A DNA stretch of 64,000 bases, taken from assembly GCA_023421505.1 (NCBI GenBank), contig JAEZTJ010000025.1:62001-126000 (forward strand). The letters are read 5' to 3'. Below are positions 36,074 through 45,837 of the stretch, piece after piece. The DNA comes from Bacillota bacterium. GTDB lineage: Bacteria; Bacillota; Clostridia; Lachnospirales; Lachnospiraceae. Within the stretch, counting starts at the first letter, position 1. Each line of letters opens with the position of its first letter. Made by a program: the position numbers and the translations under genes. The notes beneath the pieces were generated by a model. The model was not told the DNA's origin and made no database searches. It saw only the letters and a program-made list of their open reading frames with translations.

Positions 36074-37234
36074 ATGGTAACTGGCAGCAAAGAATTAATA
36101 AGAGATATTAATACAAAATTAGTTTTAGAAACAATTATTAACAGCAATTCAATTTCGAGAGCTGCGATAGCAAAGCACTTGGGTTTAACGAAAGCAACCA
36201 TCTCTGCAATTGTTCAAGAATTAATCAATAAAAAATTAGTAGTTGAAATCGGAAGTGATGATACTAGTCTTGGCAGGAAGCCCATACTGCTCAGCCTAAA
36301 TAAAAAGGCAGGCTATGTAATTTGTATTGATATTGGTGTTGAAACAATATCTGCCTTAGTATCCGACTTAATTGGGGAAGATTGCAGTTTAAAGCAGATA
36401 AAAACTCCGAAAAACACTTCTAATATAATAAACGTTTTAATTGAATTAATAGAGTCCATGAAGCAACCTAAAAACAATCCTTACGATCTGGTTGGAATCA
36501 CACTTGGAATTCATGGAGTAATTGCAGATAATCAAGTATCCTTCGCTCCTTATTACAATTTGACAGGTATTCCTGTAGCAGTAGGTTTGGAACATCATTT
36601 TAATGCACCTGTTTATCTGGAGAATGAAGCAAATTTATCTGTTATCGGTGAGAAGACATTTCAATATGACTACTCCAACATAGCGAATATTAGTGTTCAC
36701 TCTGGTATTGGACTTGGTATTATTATCAATCATCAATTATATACCGGATATAACGGAAGAGCTGGAGAATTCGGACATACCATCATCGAAATAGATGGCC
36801 GTCAATGTCCCTGCGGTAACAAAGGCTGCCTAGAGCAATATGTATCAGAAAGAATACTCCTTAATGAATTTGCCGCCTTAAAGGGCATTCCAGAAGCAAG
36901 CTTTGAACATTTTAGAAAAGCTTATGAAGAAAATGACCCTGCAGCTGTAAAAATCATGAAAGATTTTATTAAATATATGTCAGTTTGTGTAAATAATATT
37001 TTGAATGCTTATAATCCCAATATAGTGATTATCAATAGCTCCTTTACGATTAACTTTCCGTATATCACCGAACAGATAGAAGAAGCTTTAACCAGTAAGA
37101 TGAATAGCTATATCCGCATTGTACCCTCTATATTACAGGATACCTCAATTTTACTTGGCGGAATCTGTGTTGCAATCAAAGGCTTCTTAGGCATAGATTT
37201 ATTAAAATTGAAACATATTAGCTTCAGAGCCTAA
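36074..37234 (+). CDS. xylR: ROK-family transcriptional repressor, probable XylR
   Basis: 386 residues. The N-terminal winged helix (ISRAAIAKHLGLTKATISAIVQEL, about residues 27-50) is followed by a ROK sugar-kinase-like domain: VICIDIGVETISALVSD, YLENEANLSVIGE and the zinc-binding CPCGNKGCLEQY motif with GHTIIE. Repressors of this type release DNA on binding xylose. The ATP site is not fully kept, as expected for a regulator. The divergent gene is xylB, supporting the name XylR, though the inducer is inferred. Box AAAGGGTGA precedes ATG 36074. Confidence 0.88.
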   Translation: MVTGSKELIRDINTKLVLETIINSNSISRAAIAKHLGLTKATISAIVQELINKKLVVEIGSDDTSLGRKPILLSLNKKAGYVICIDIGVETISALVSDLIGEDCSLKQIKTPKNTSNIINVLIELIESMKQPKNNPYDLVGITLGIHGVIADNQVSFAPYYNLTGIPVAVGLEHHFNAPVYLENEANLSVIGEKTFQYDYSNIANISVHSGIGLGIIINHQLYTGYNGRAGEFGHTIIEIDGRQCPCGNKGCLEQYVSERILLNEFAALKGIPEASFEHFRKAYEENDPAAVKIMKDFIKYMSVCVNNILNAYNPNIVIINSSFTINFPYITEQIEEALTSKMNSYIRIVPSILQDTSILLGGICVAIKGFLGIDLLKLKHISFRA

Positions 37235-37306
37235 AATTCTATTCTACTACAAAATAAGTCCTAATCATATTACGGACTTACTTTGTTCTAACAAATAATT
37301 TTATCA

Positions 37307-37350
37307 ATAACGAGGAAGAATAGCTTTCTAGTGCTATTCTTCCTCGTTAT
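37307..37350. terminator. Perfect 18-bp stem-loop reaching into the end of the spore protein gene
   Basis: ATAACGAGGAAGAATAGC (37307-37324) and its exact reverse complement (37333-37350) with an 8-base loop. The right arm contains the stop codon and the last five codons (Asp-Asn-Glu-Glu-Glu) of the gene at 37334-37546. There is no T run, so a processing or stability role is possible. Confidence 0.6.
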
Positions 37351-37546
37351 CCTCACGTTTTAGCATTTCTCTTTTTTTCTTTGTTATTATCCCACCAATG
37401 CGACCCGATTCTTTTGCAGTAAGTGATTTCCAGCCTGTAGTCATCACCTTATCAAGGTATCCCAATTCCTTCGCTATCTCATATTTAAGCGTTTCCTCTG
37501 GTTTTAAGTTATTCAAATCTATTTGCTGTTCCTTCTTTTTACTCAT
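37334..37546 (-). CDS. Small acid-soluble spore protein, alpha/beta type (SspF-like)
   Basis: 70 residues. LKYEIAKELGYLDKVMTTGW then KESGRIGG-IITKKKREM match the two conserved blocks of alpha/beta SASPs, and the YLDKV...GWKSL spacing recalls Bacillus SspF. SASPs coat spore DNA and protect it from UV; a forespore (sigma-G) promoter would be expected but I could not identify one. The tail is very acidic (REDNEEE). AAAGGTG precedes ATG 37546. It is evidence that the organism forms endospores. Confidence 0.85.
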   Translation of the reverse strand: MSKKKEQQIDLNNLKPEETLKYEIAKELGYLDKVMTTGWKSLTAKESGRIGGIITKKKREMLKREDNEEE

Positions 37547-37581
37547 TGTAATACACCTTTCATGCTAACATAACATTAGAA

Positions 37582-37644
37582 AATTGCGAAACTATAAAGT
37601 TGATTAATTGTATACAATACTTACAATTACTGAGTTTCGCAATT
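37582..37644. repeat. Palindromic repeat family 1, copy A
   Basis: Perfect 12-bp inverted ends AATTGCGAAACT and AGTTTCGCAATT around a 39-bp centre with TGTATACAATAC. It is closely similar to copy B (24757-24820). It lies between the addA end and the SASP gene. Confidence 0.75.
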
Positions 37645-37825
37645 GCCTATAACATTCCTGATCATAGAATTAGCTAGTGCTAAATTCAATGTGTGAAATT
37701 TCCTTATACTCATATCGTACCTAAACATTATAAACATGTCTACAAACTCTATTTTGTCATACGATACAAGCATAAATAGGAAGAATAACTATTTTGTTAT
37801 TCATCTAAAAGAGTGTACCCAACTT

Positions 37826-40800
37826 CTATCCGTCTATTCGAATTTCCTTAGATAATGTCAGAGAATATATAATCATTTCCTTAACTTTTTTATGCAGCAT
37901 CTGTTCTAAGGCTTTGCGATAATAATCCAACTGCACCTTATAGCGTTTCACTAACTGATTCTCATTCGTAACATAATCTGATTTATAATCAAGTAAAACA
38001 AGCTCCCCGTCTTCTTCAAAGAAAACATCAATAATCCCTTGGATAAGGATAATCTCACTGCTTTCCACATCATGCATCAATTCAGATGCTTTCAAACCAA
38101 TTACAAATTGCTTTTCTTTATAAAGTTTATTCGATATCGCAGCCTGTTTCATTCGTTTTGCTATATCACTACAGGCAAATTCAAATATATAATCCTCATT
38201 TAACTTTTCTAAATCATCTTCCTTTATTCTTTTATTCTGAACCAGACGTTTTAAATCTTGTTTCAAATCCTCGCGGCTATCTATTTTTGCTAAATCAATT
38301 AGTTCTAAAACCTTATGATACAGAGTACCACGATCAGTACTTAATAAGGTGCTCTCCTTTCGACGTATAAAATCTGGGATAATCGCTGTTTCCTCTTGTT
38401 CCTCAAGCGTCAAAGCCTTTGTTCTGTCAGAATGCTGATAAAGCATTACACTCTGTTCCTCATCCTGAAACTGTCCGGATTTCTTTAATTCTGAAACAGT
38501 CATCTTAATCTTTAGTTCAGCTTCCTTCTGGTACGGATACTCATAGTTAAATTTAGATTTAATCGCATCCTTTATGTTCTGATCATAGATTACTTCCGGA
38601 CTAATTGAGAGCAAGTCCTGCTTATCCTTATCCATAAAGATTTGCTTTGTTAACTCCGCCTTCATAAGCTCGCTCTTCGTAACTATGGATACGTTAATAC
38701 CCTCTCCTGAACAGAATATAGTACGCTCTTTCTCCTTTCGAATCTGACAAGTATGATTCATTGATGCAGGAAGCACCCAGTCAAGATAGCTTTTTGCAGA
38801 CATGATCTCATAAAAGGAAAACTTTTTCGTACATATCTCCTTTTCAGAATCAATATATCCGGTTAATATCAGCTTTTCTTTCGCTCTCGTCATGGCAACA
38901 TATAATACACGGAGCTCTTCTCCGAGATTTTCCATCTGTACCTTCTTCTGTATCACCCTTTTTATGAGGGTTGGCACTTTTGTTCTTCTCTTCGTATCAA
39001 CATACTCAGGACCTATACCTAGCTCATTATGAAGTACAATATTACTTCTTAAATCCTGCGTATTAAACTGCTTACTAAGTCCGGATACAAAAACAATCGG
39101 AAACTCCAAACCCTTACTTTTATGAATGCTCATAATCCGAACTGTATTATCCTGTTCTCCCTGCGTTGCAGCTTCTCCAAAATCCACCTCATACTTATTG
39201 AGCTTCTCCATATACTTAATGAAATGGAACAAACCGCTATAACTACCTTTTTCAAATTGTACTGCCTGAGCAATTAACCTATCAATATTTGCTTTTCTTC
39301 TATCCCCTCCTGGCAAAGCACTTACATAATAATAATAACCTGTTTGATCAAGCACAAATAGGATTAATTCATGAATTGGTTTATAGCTGACCATAGTTCT
39401 GAATTCATTAAGAATTTTAACAAAGGCTATCACTTTACCTTTTAAAGCTTCCTCACTGCCTTCTTCTAAATAGTTAATTAAAGCAGAATATAAGCTTAAG
39501 TTACGTGCTGATGCCCTTATGAAAGCCAGTTCAGTTGTAGTTAAGCCAACTATGGGGGAATATAGTATTCCAGCTAATGGGATATCCTGTCTGGGGTTGT
39601 CGATAATACGAAGCATATTAAGTACAGTCATTATCTCTAGTGTCTGAAAATACCCTGTACCTGTATCTGCATAGGCTGAGATTCCTTCCTGCATCAATGT
39701 ATTTACAAATACCTCGGACCAACCTGCCATACTTCGCAGTAAGATAATGATATCACTATAAATGGCAGGACGATATGCATTTGTTTTCTTATCATACACA
39801 AGCATACCCTTCGCAGGATCGGTTAATTCTTTTATTCTTCGAGCTATTGCTCTTGCCTCTATCTCCTTTTTTGTATAAAAGGCTTCCTCTGCATCTTCCT
39901 CATCTGCCTCCTCTAATTTATCGGAGGTAATTCCATACCTCTTACTTATCTCATTATCTGTTCCGTCAGAATTAAGCGCAGCGCTACTTTCCTGCCCTGT
40001 TTGTTCTTCCTCTGTAACCAATAATATCTCCGTATCATTCATAACACGACTCATATTATCCATTTCACATTTAACAGAACCAGCTTGATTTTGCTCGACC
40101 TGACAGGTTAATATCCCCTCATATAGCTCACCGTATTTTAAGGAAGCTGCCTGATCATATTCTATACCGCCAACCGTTCTTAGCATAATCTGCTCAAATA
40201 CTCTATTCACATAATCAAGTACTGTTTTACGGCTTCTGAAATTCTTATCTAGATCTATCCTCTGATACAGGTTAATCTGTCCGTCCTCTTTCAAGCTATT
40301 ACAGGAATAGCTCTCATACTTCTCCATGAAAATCTCAGGCATAGCCAGTCTGAATTTATAGATACTTTGCTTTACATCTCCAACCATAAATCGATTTGGT
40401 CTCCCAAAGGCTTCTTTTGAGATACTTTTTAATATCGTTTCCTGCACCATATTGCTGTCCTGATATTCATCTATTAATATTTCCTCAAATTGTTCACTGA
40501 GCTCTACTGCTGCCAGAGAGGGAACAGATCCAGCCTCTCTTTCTTCTACTAGGATTTTTAGTGCAAAATGCTCTAAGTCATGAAAGTCTATTAAGCTCTT
40601 TTCCTCCTTCTTTTTCGCAAACTCCTCCATAAAATCCAGTGTAAGCTCTAATAGTACCTTCATCATTTTTCCCACAGCCTGTAAATCCTTTAACATCTCT
40701 TCTTCAGGCTGAAAGAAAAACTGAGCACCTATATCCTTAAGTCCCTTCTTTATCTCTTCACGAATTATCTTAACTTGATCCTTTTTATGCTCCTCCACTC

Positions 40801-41659
40801 CTTCTTCCTTCTTACCGGACAACCTGTCAAAGGAAAGATTAAGAAACGTATTTGCATACTCTTCATAGGATGCAGCTGATTTCAATTGAAGCAGCAGATT
40901 ACGGTCAGAGGTTAACGCTGAAAGATAAGCAGTGGGTCCGCCGACTTCACTGCATATTGCAATAGCCTTCTCATTTTTCTTGCATAAATCCCCCATTACA
41001 GCATTTAAATAACTTAAAAGCTCCTTCATCCATCCACTTTCCGACATTTCTGAAACTGATTGGATTTCAAATATTAACTTCTTATCAGTGATCCATTTTT
41101 CCGGCCACGGATCACTCATCGCAAAGCTATGAAGCTTAAGTACCAGGTCTTCAATTGGAGCATCCGATTTGGAATAGGAATAGCTTTCAACAAATTCATG
41201 AAAATCCTCTCTACCTTCCTCATACCATCGCTCCAACAATTCCGATATAACCTCTGATTTCATAAGCGTTATTTCTGATTCATCCGCGATTTTAAAAGAT
41301 GGATCCAGATCAATCCTATGAAAATAATTACGGATTACATTCAGACAGAAGCTATGTATTGTAGTTATTTGAGCACTCTGTAGTAACGCGATCTGCCTTT
41401 GTAAATGTGAATTATCCGGTTCCTTTTCAAGCTTTGCATCAATGGCTTTACCAATTCGTCCCCTCATCTCAGCAGCAGCTGCGTTTGTAAAGGTTACTAC
41501 CAGTAAACGATCGATATCTATCGGATTGTCACCCTCAGAGATCATAGAAATAATACGTTCAACAAGTACGGCTGTCTTACCCGAGCCTGCCGCTGCCGAG
41601 ACGAGCAGATTCTTATTTCTTGTATCAATAACCTTCTGTTGTGCCTCAGTCCACCCCAT
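37826..41659 (-). CDS. addA: AddAB helicase-nuclease subunit A
   Basis: 1277 residues; the UvrD-type helicase and 3'-strand nuclease subunit of the RecBCD-like enzyme that resects double-strand breaks. Walker A AAAGSGKTAVLVERI is near residue 20, VVTFTNAAAAEMRGRI is motif Ia, ILIDEYQDSN is motif II, MVGDVKQSIYKFR motif III, IMSIHKSKGLEFPIVF motif V and LRVLYVAMTRAKEKL motif VI. The C-terminal nuclease has the LLDYKSDYV motif. Box GAGGAG precedes ATG 41659. It follows addB after 96 bp. Confidence 0.97.
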   Translation of the reverse strand: MGWTEAQQKVIDTRNKNLLVSAAAGSGKTAVLVERIISMISEGDNPIDIDRLLVVTFTNAAAAEMRGRIGKAIDAKLEKEPDNSHLQRQIALLQSAQITTIHSFCLNVIRNYFHRIDLDPSFKIADESEITLMKSEVISELLERWYEEGREDFHEFVESYSYSKSDAPIEDLVLKLHSFAMSDPWPEKWITDKKLIFEIQSVSEMSESGWMKELLSYLNAVMGDLCKKNEKAIAICSEVGGPTAYLSALTSDRNLLLQLKSAASYEEYANTFLNLSFDRLSGKKEEGVEEHKKDQVKIIREEIKKGLKDIGAQFFFQPEEEMLKDLQAVGKMMKVLLELTLDFMEEFAKKKEEKSLIDFHDLEHFALKILVEEREAGSVPSLAAVELSEQFEEILIDEYQDSNMVQETILKSISKEAFGRPNRFMVGDVKQSIYKFRLAMPEIFMEKYESYSCNSLKEDGQINLYQRIDLDKNFRSRKTVLDYVNRVFEQIMLRTVGGIEYDQAASLKYGELYEGILTCQVEQNQAGSVKCEMDNMSRVMNDTEILLVTEEEQTGQESSAALNSDGTDNEISKRYGITSDKLEEADEEDAEEAFYTKKEIEARAIARRIKELTDPAKGMLVYDKKTNAYRPAIYSDIIILLRSMAGWSEVFVNTLMQEGISAYADTGTGYFQTLEIMTVLNMLRIIDNPRQDIPLAGILYSPIVGLTTTELAFIRASARNLSLYSALINYLEEGSEEALKGKVIAFVKILNEFRTMVSYKPIHELILFVLDQTGYYYYVSALPGGDRRKANIDRLIAQAVQFEKGSYSGLFHFIKYMEKLNKYEVDFGEAATQGEQDNTVRIMSIHKSKGLEFPIVFVSGLSKQFNTQDLRSNIVLHNELGIGPEYVDTKRRTKVPTLIKRVIQKKVQMENLGEELRVLYVAMTRAKEKLILTGYIDSEKEICTKKFSFYEIMSAKSYLDWVLPASMNHTCQIRKEKERTIFCSGEGINVSIVTKSELMKAELTKQIFMDKDKQDLLSISPEVIYDQNIKDAIKSKFNYEYPYQKEAELKIKMTVSELKKSGQFQDEEQSVMLYQHSDRTKALTLEEQEETAIIPDFIRRKESTLLSTDRGTLYHKVLELIDLAKIDSREDLKQDLKRLVQNKRIKEDDLEKLNEDYIFEFACSDIAKRMKQAAISNKLYKEKQFVIGLKASELMHDVESSEIILIQGIIDVFFEEDGELVLLDYKSDYVTNENQLVKRYKVQLDYYRKALEQMLHKKVKEMIIYSLTLSKEIRIDG

Positions 41660-41755
41660 AGTAAACTCCTCTTATCGTAATATTTAAATTAGTAGGAATA
41701 ATCCTGCAATAGACATGCAGGCCCTAAGCCTCGTACATTTAACATTCTTAATTCC

Positions 41756-44700
41756 TTATTCTTCTCCCCATATTTCAGCCTTCATCTCCTCCACTGACTT
41801 TGTGGCTAGATTATGGTATGCATGTCCAGGGAGTCTTAAATCGAATCCACAGGCACTCTTAAACTCACAGTATTTACAAGCGGTATCCTCCCCCAGACGG
41901 TAAGGATTAAGTCTTGCGTCTCCATTTAGAATTTGTCTGCTGTCTTCCATTAATTTATTGTTTACGTACCCTGCTATCGCTTCTATATGGTCTTTCTTAG
42001 CGGCGGAGGATCTCTTCGTTAGTTCTCCCTCTTTATTCGTCTCAGCCGGTATGATATCTGATTTTACCGAGGCTTTCAGCTTGCCCTCCGCCCCGGCTAA
42101 CTTCGTATCCATCAAAGCGAGTACCTTCTTATCTTCATTAACAAGTCCGTTCATACGAAGATTTTTTAATATATCTTGTTCCACCTGTCCAGATTTTGAT
42201 ACAATCGGATCATCAATATGGTAATAGAAGATACCGGAGGGTACGATCTCCTTATTCTGGTATCTTTTTTTCAAATAATCCATCGCTGCACTTAGATAGA
42301 CCGATAACTGCTGCTGAAGTCCATAGTATACCTTTCCAATATCAAAGAAGGTACTGCCCGATTTATAATCAATCACACGTACAAAAATCCTGTCCTCCTC
42401 CTCGTAGAGATCGAGGCGGTCAATCCGTCCCTTTAATGTAAGCGCCTCATCCGGTATATGATAAAAGGGCATCTCATAGCCGGCTGGTTCGAAGGCTCCC
42501 TGCCTGATTTGATTACATAAAGCCCAAAGTGTCCTGATAGTAATTCGTTCCATCCTTTTAATCAGATACTCATTACGCTTACTGCTCCTTAAAAAGGAAT
42601 TTTCATATTCTTCTACTGCATGGGTAACACTTTGAATCGCCATCTCTTCCCTTATTTCGTCTGGAAGAGTATGCCAGCTATATTCTCCTGCATCAAGCTG
42701 TTTAGAGAAATAATCAATTGCATTATGAAAAATATTACCGATATCAGGTATCGCCAGCTTATATTCTTTGCGCTCCTCTAGCAATAAGCCGTAAGCCATA
42801 AAATGTGAAAAGGCACAGCCTGCATATCGCTCAAGCCTTGTAACACTTCCGTTTAAGCCAGCTCCATATAATAACCTGGCAGCTTCCCTTGAGATACCCT
42901 TTTCTGTATTCGTATAAAATGCTCCGCTGATTAATTTATCTAGGATACGGCTAGTTGCCTCACCGGAACGGTAATATAAGTAAAGCTCCTTCCACATATC
43001 TGTGGGATCCTTTTGTTGATATGCTCTCAACCCCTCAGACAGATAGTGAAGTCCATCATCCCTAAGGATATGCTCCACATCCATTACGCTTTCGTCTTCA
43101 TCGATTACCTTTATCGCAGGAAATAGCTGCCTGACTTTTCCGATTAGGAAGGAAGGGTTTACCGTCTTTCCCTCAGCATTTACTTTATGATAACTGATAT
43201 AGAGCTTATTTTGTGGTTTTGTCATATTCAGATAGATATAGAATTGCTCTTCAAATGCCTGTTGGCGTTTTGTCGGGGCTAGTTCGATATCGTTACTTAT
43301 CAACAACTCTCTCTCGATATCGGAAAGAATTCCACCACTGCTGATTGCCTTGGGGATAATTCCTTCATTAACACCGATAAAGAAAAGTGCTTTAATATCC
43401 TTTAATCTGGTCCTTTCCGTATCACCGATTACCACTTCATCGACTCCTGGAGGAATGAGCCCGACTTTCACCTCCACAAGTCCGGTATCTAAGATTTCAC
43501 CAAATTCCTTCAGACTGACTGCTTCCTCACCTAATAACAGCACCATCTGATCATAAAGCTCCATGATAATCCGGTACACCTGCTCAAATTCCTTGGCAAT
43601 AAGAGGCTGGCCCTTTTCTAAAAAGCTTTCTTTGTAAGCATCTAGCTTTTTTTCGATATTAAGTCTTACCCCTAGCTCATATAAAGCTATCGTATAATCC
43701 TTAAGCGTTTTCTCTTTGTTTTTGAGGATATCGTAGAGTGGTAGGATATTCTCAATTAATTTTTCTCTTATTTTATTGATCTGTTCTAGTTTTACTGCTT
43801 CTTTGCTTTTAAAACCTCTAGTAAAAGGCTCTCGAAAACGCTTATTACCTCGAAGCCCTGTAGCTAAAATATAGTTTTCAAAAAGATCCACTTCCTCCTG
43901 TGAAATATCAGTTAGTCCCGTTCGTAAATACCGAAAAACACCTTCATAGCTGAAATCCTCACTGACTATTACGATTGCAGAACGCAGCAGCTCAACAAAA
44001 GGATTACCAAGGATATCTTTTTTATAATCAATAAAACAGGGGATACCAGCAAGAGTGAAGTATCTTTTTGCTAATCGCCCATAGTCCTCTATATTACCGG
44101 AAACTATAGCAATATCTCTATACCGATAACCTTCTTCTCTTATAAGACGCTTTATTTCCCTTGCAGCAAATGCCACCTCAGCTTCTGCATCCTTAGCAGC
44201 ATGCAGCTGTATATCCTTCTGGTCCTTCTGATAAATCTCATAGGGATAACGGAATAGATTATGCTCAAGTGCTGCTAAAGCAGGCGAATTCATATATCGA
44301 TAAGGAACTTTACAGTCGCATCTCTCATTCGCATAAACAGGTGCCTCCATAGTAACATTAGCCTCTCCTGCCAGCTTTCTTAACTTATTAATCGTCTTCT
44401 TACTAAGACCAAACAGCAGATGCTTCGCATTCTCCTTATTAATATAATCTCTTAAATCTATGGTTACCGTTATCATTACCTTCCTGGCATATTTCAGTAT
44501 TTTCGTAAGTAGCTGGTACTGACAAGGAGTAAAACCGGTAAAACCATCTAAACATATCACGGAAGCTTTCAACCAATCGGACTGATCAATGACTTCATTA
44601 AGAAGTACCAATATCTCCTCTGCGGTAATATAGCGGTCCTTCATAAAGTCTTGAAAGCCCTGATAAACCGTTAAAAGATCCGCAAGCTTTGCTTTTAATA

Positions 44701-45151
44701 CAGGCTTTTTTGCTGCTATTTCCTGCATTCTAACAATATCTGCTGTCTGAACATTATATTGATAAAATTCAGATAAGAGGGATTTTAACTCATTTACAAA
44801 GCCCGGTTTTCTTACGTTTGAGCCGAACAAGATCAAATCCTTTCGCTTCTTTGCAACTACTTTTCGAAGCACCATACTCTTTCCGGTATCTTCAAGAACT
44901 GGATAATCCGCTATGCCAACCTCATCAAAGATTCGATAAGCAAAGCGCAGAAAACTGAGAATATCAACATTCATGACACCATGCTTCGGGTGCATGCTTA
45001 CGATATCCTTCTGTGTCTGCAGCGTAAACTGCTCCGGTACAATCACCAAATAATTAGTAGCCGGGTCTTTTTCGGATTGCTCTATTACTTCACGATATAA
45101 CTGATAGGATTTGCCCGAACCGGCACTTCCAAGAAATAATTGTAAGGACAT
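41756..45151 (-). CDS. addB: AddAB helicase-nuclease subunit B
   Basis: 1131 residues. The N-terminal Walker A FLGSAGSGKSYQLYREV is kept although the helicase core is degenerate, as in Bacillus AddB. The C-terminal nuclease contains RVIDYKSGSTFF, and the four iron-sulphur cysteines appear as YAGC (about residue 793) and CKYC...C within the last 40 residues. It acts with AddA on the 5' strand and in Chi-like site recognition. GGAG precedes ATG 45151. It diverges from the small gene at 45258. Confidence 0.97.
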   Translation of the reverse strand: MSLQLFLGSAGSGKSYQLYREVIEQSEKDPATNYLVIVPEQFTLQTQKDIVSMHPKHGVMNVDILSFLRFAYRIFDEVGIADYPVLEDTGKSMVLRKVVAKKRKDLILFGSNVRKPGFVNELKSLLSEFYQYNVQTADIVRMQEIAAKKPVLKAKLADLLTVYQGFQDFMKDRYITAEEILVLLNEVIDQSDWLKASVICLDGFTGFTPCQYQLLTKILKYARKVMITVTIDLRDYINKENAKHLLFGLSKKTINKLRKLAGEANVTMEAPVYANERCDCKVPYRYMNSPALAALEHNLFRYPYEIYQKDQKDIQLHAAKDAEAEVAFAAREIKRLIREEGYRYRDIAIVSGNIEDYGRLAKRYFTLAGIPCFIDYKKDILGNPFVELLRSAIVIVSEDFSYEGVFRYLRTGLTDISQEEVDLFENYILATGLRGNKRFREPFTRGFKSKEAVKLEQINKIREKLIENILPLYDILKNKEKTLKDYTIALYELGVRLNIEKKLDAYKESFLEKGQPLIAKEFEQVYRIIMELYDQMVLLLGEEAVSLKEFGEILDTGLVEVKVGLIPPGVDEVVIGDTERTRLKDIKALFFIGVNEGIIPKAISSGGILSDIERELLISNDIELAPTKRQQAFEEQFYIYLNMTKPQNKLYISYHKVNAEGKTVNPSFLIGKVRQLFPAIKVIDEDESVMDVEHILRDDGLHYLSEGLRAYQQKDPTDMWKELYLYYRSGEATSRILDKLISGAFYTNTEKGISREAARLLYGAGLNGSVTRLERYAGCAFSHFMAYGLLLEERKEYKLAIPDIGNIFHNAIDYFSKQLDAGEYSWHTLPDEIREEMAIQSVTHAVEEYENSFLRSSKRNEYLIKRMERITIRTLWALCNQIRQGAFEPAGYEMPFYHIPDEALTLKGRIDRLDLYEEEDRIFVRVIDYKSGSTFFDIGKVYYGLQQQLSVYLSAAMDYLKKRYQNKEIVPSGIFYYHIDDPIVSKSGQVEQDILKNLRMNGLVNEDKKVLALMDTKLAGAEGKLKASVKSDIIPAETNKEGELTKRSSAAKKDHIEAIAGYVNNKLMEDSRQILNGDARLNPYRLGEDTACKYCEFKSACGFDLRLPGHAYHNLATKSVEEMKAEIWGEE

Positions 45152-45257
45152 AAAATATCACTCCATTAATGGAATTTATCTGCATAATTTAAGCAGGTAG
45201 CTAATAATATATAATAAGAATCAAGACATGAATTAAATCATGCTCCGGAGGACAGAG

Positions 45258-45695
45258 ATGGCAAAGACAAAAATAGTCGTAATCCAATTAAAAGAAATCA
45301 TATATACTGTGATTTTTGCAGCTTTAGGTATTCTACTGATACTACTTCTTATATTTATGTTCCGAGGTGGTAAAGATGATAAAGCAGCTTCCAACAAAAC
45401 CGATTTGTATACAGCAGGCGTTTATAATTCCACTTTAACTCTAAGTGATACCTCCTTTAATCTGGAAGTAGTGGTAGATAAAAATCATATTAATTCTGTT
45501 ACCTTACAGAATGTAGATGAAGCTATCACCACGATGTATCCGCTTGTTAAACCATCCCTAGAGCAAATTACAGACCAGTTATACAACGATGTTCCGATCG
45601 AACAGGTGGAAACTGACGAGGATATGCAATTTACAGAGCAGCTACTGATTGAAGCAATTAAAGCTGCACTCGAACAAGCAAAAGCTACCGAATAG
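45258..45695 (+). CDS. Membrane-anchored small protein, unknown (FMN-binding-like repeat)
   Basis: 145 residues. One N-terminal TM helix (about 14-36) is followed by FRGGKDDK and an outside domain. The GVYNSTLTLSDTSFNLEVVVDKNHINSVTL pattern, read as GVYNSTLTL then LEVVVDKNHINSVTL, recalls the G(x)Y...V.V....I..V strand-turn-strand of FMN-binding domains, but no FMN-linked Thr motif is seen. The C-terminal part is a helical, Glu-rich segment. Start at ATG 45258 after GGAGG. It diverges from addB; function unknown. Confidence 0.7.
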   Translation: MAKTKIVVIQLKEIIYTVIFAALGILLILLLIFMFRGGKDDKAASNKTDLYTAGVYNSTLTLSDTSFNLEVVVDKNHINSVTLQNVDEAITTMYPLVKPSLEQITDQLYNDVPIEQVETDEDMQFTEQLLIEAIKAALEQAKATE

Positions 45696-45788
45696 CAGGT
45701 ACATATCACTCTCCCCAGTCAAATTCGTTTTTACACTTAAATTAATTAGTTCACAGCTGACGAATTTTTTAAATTTATGCAGGATATT

Positions 45789-45833
45789 AGGATGCTGCAG
45801 AGTAATGCTTCAAGCATTACTTTACAGCATCCT
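45789..45833. terminator. Stem-loop between the small membrane protein gene and degV
   Basis: A long imperfect stem (AGGATGCTG...AGTAATGCTT with AAGCATTACT...CAGCATCCT) between convergent genes; it ends five bases before the degV stop. Confidence 0.75.
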
Positions 45834-45837
45834 ATTA

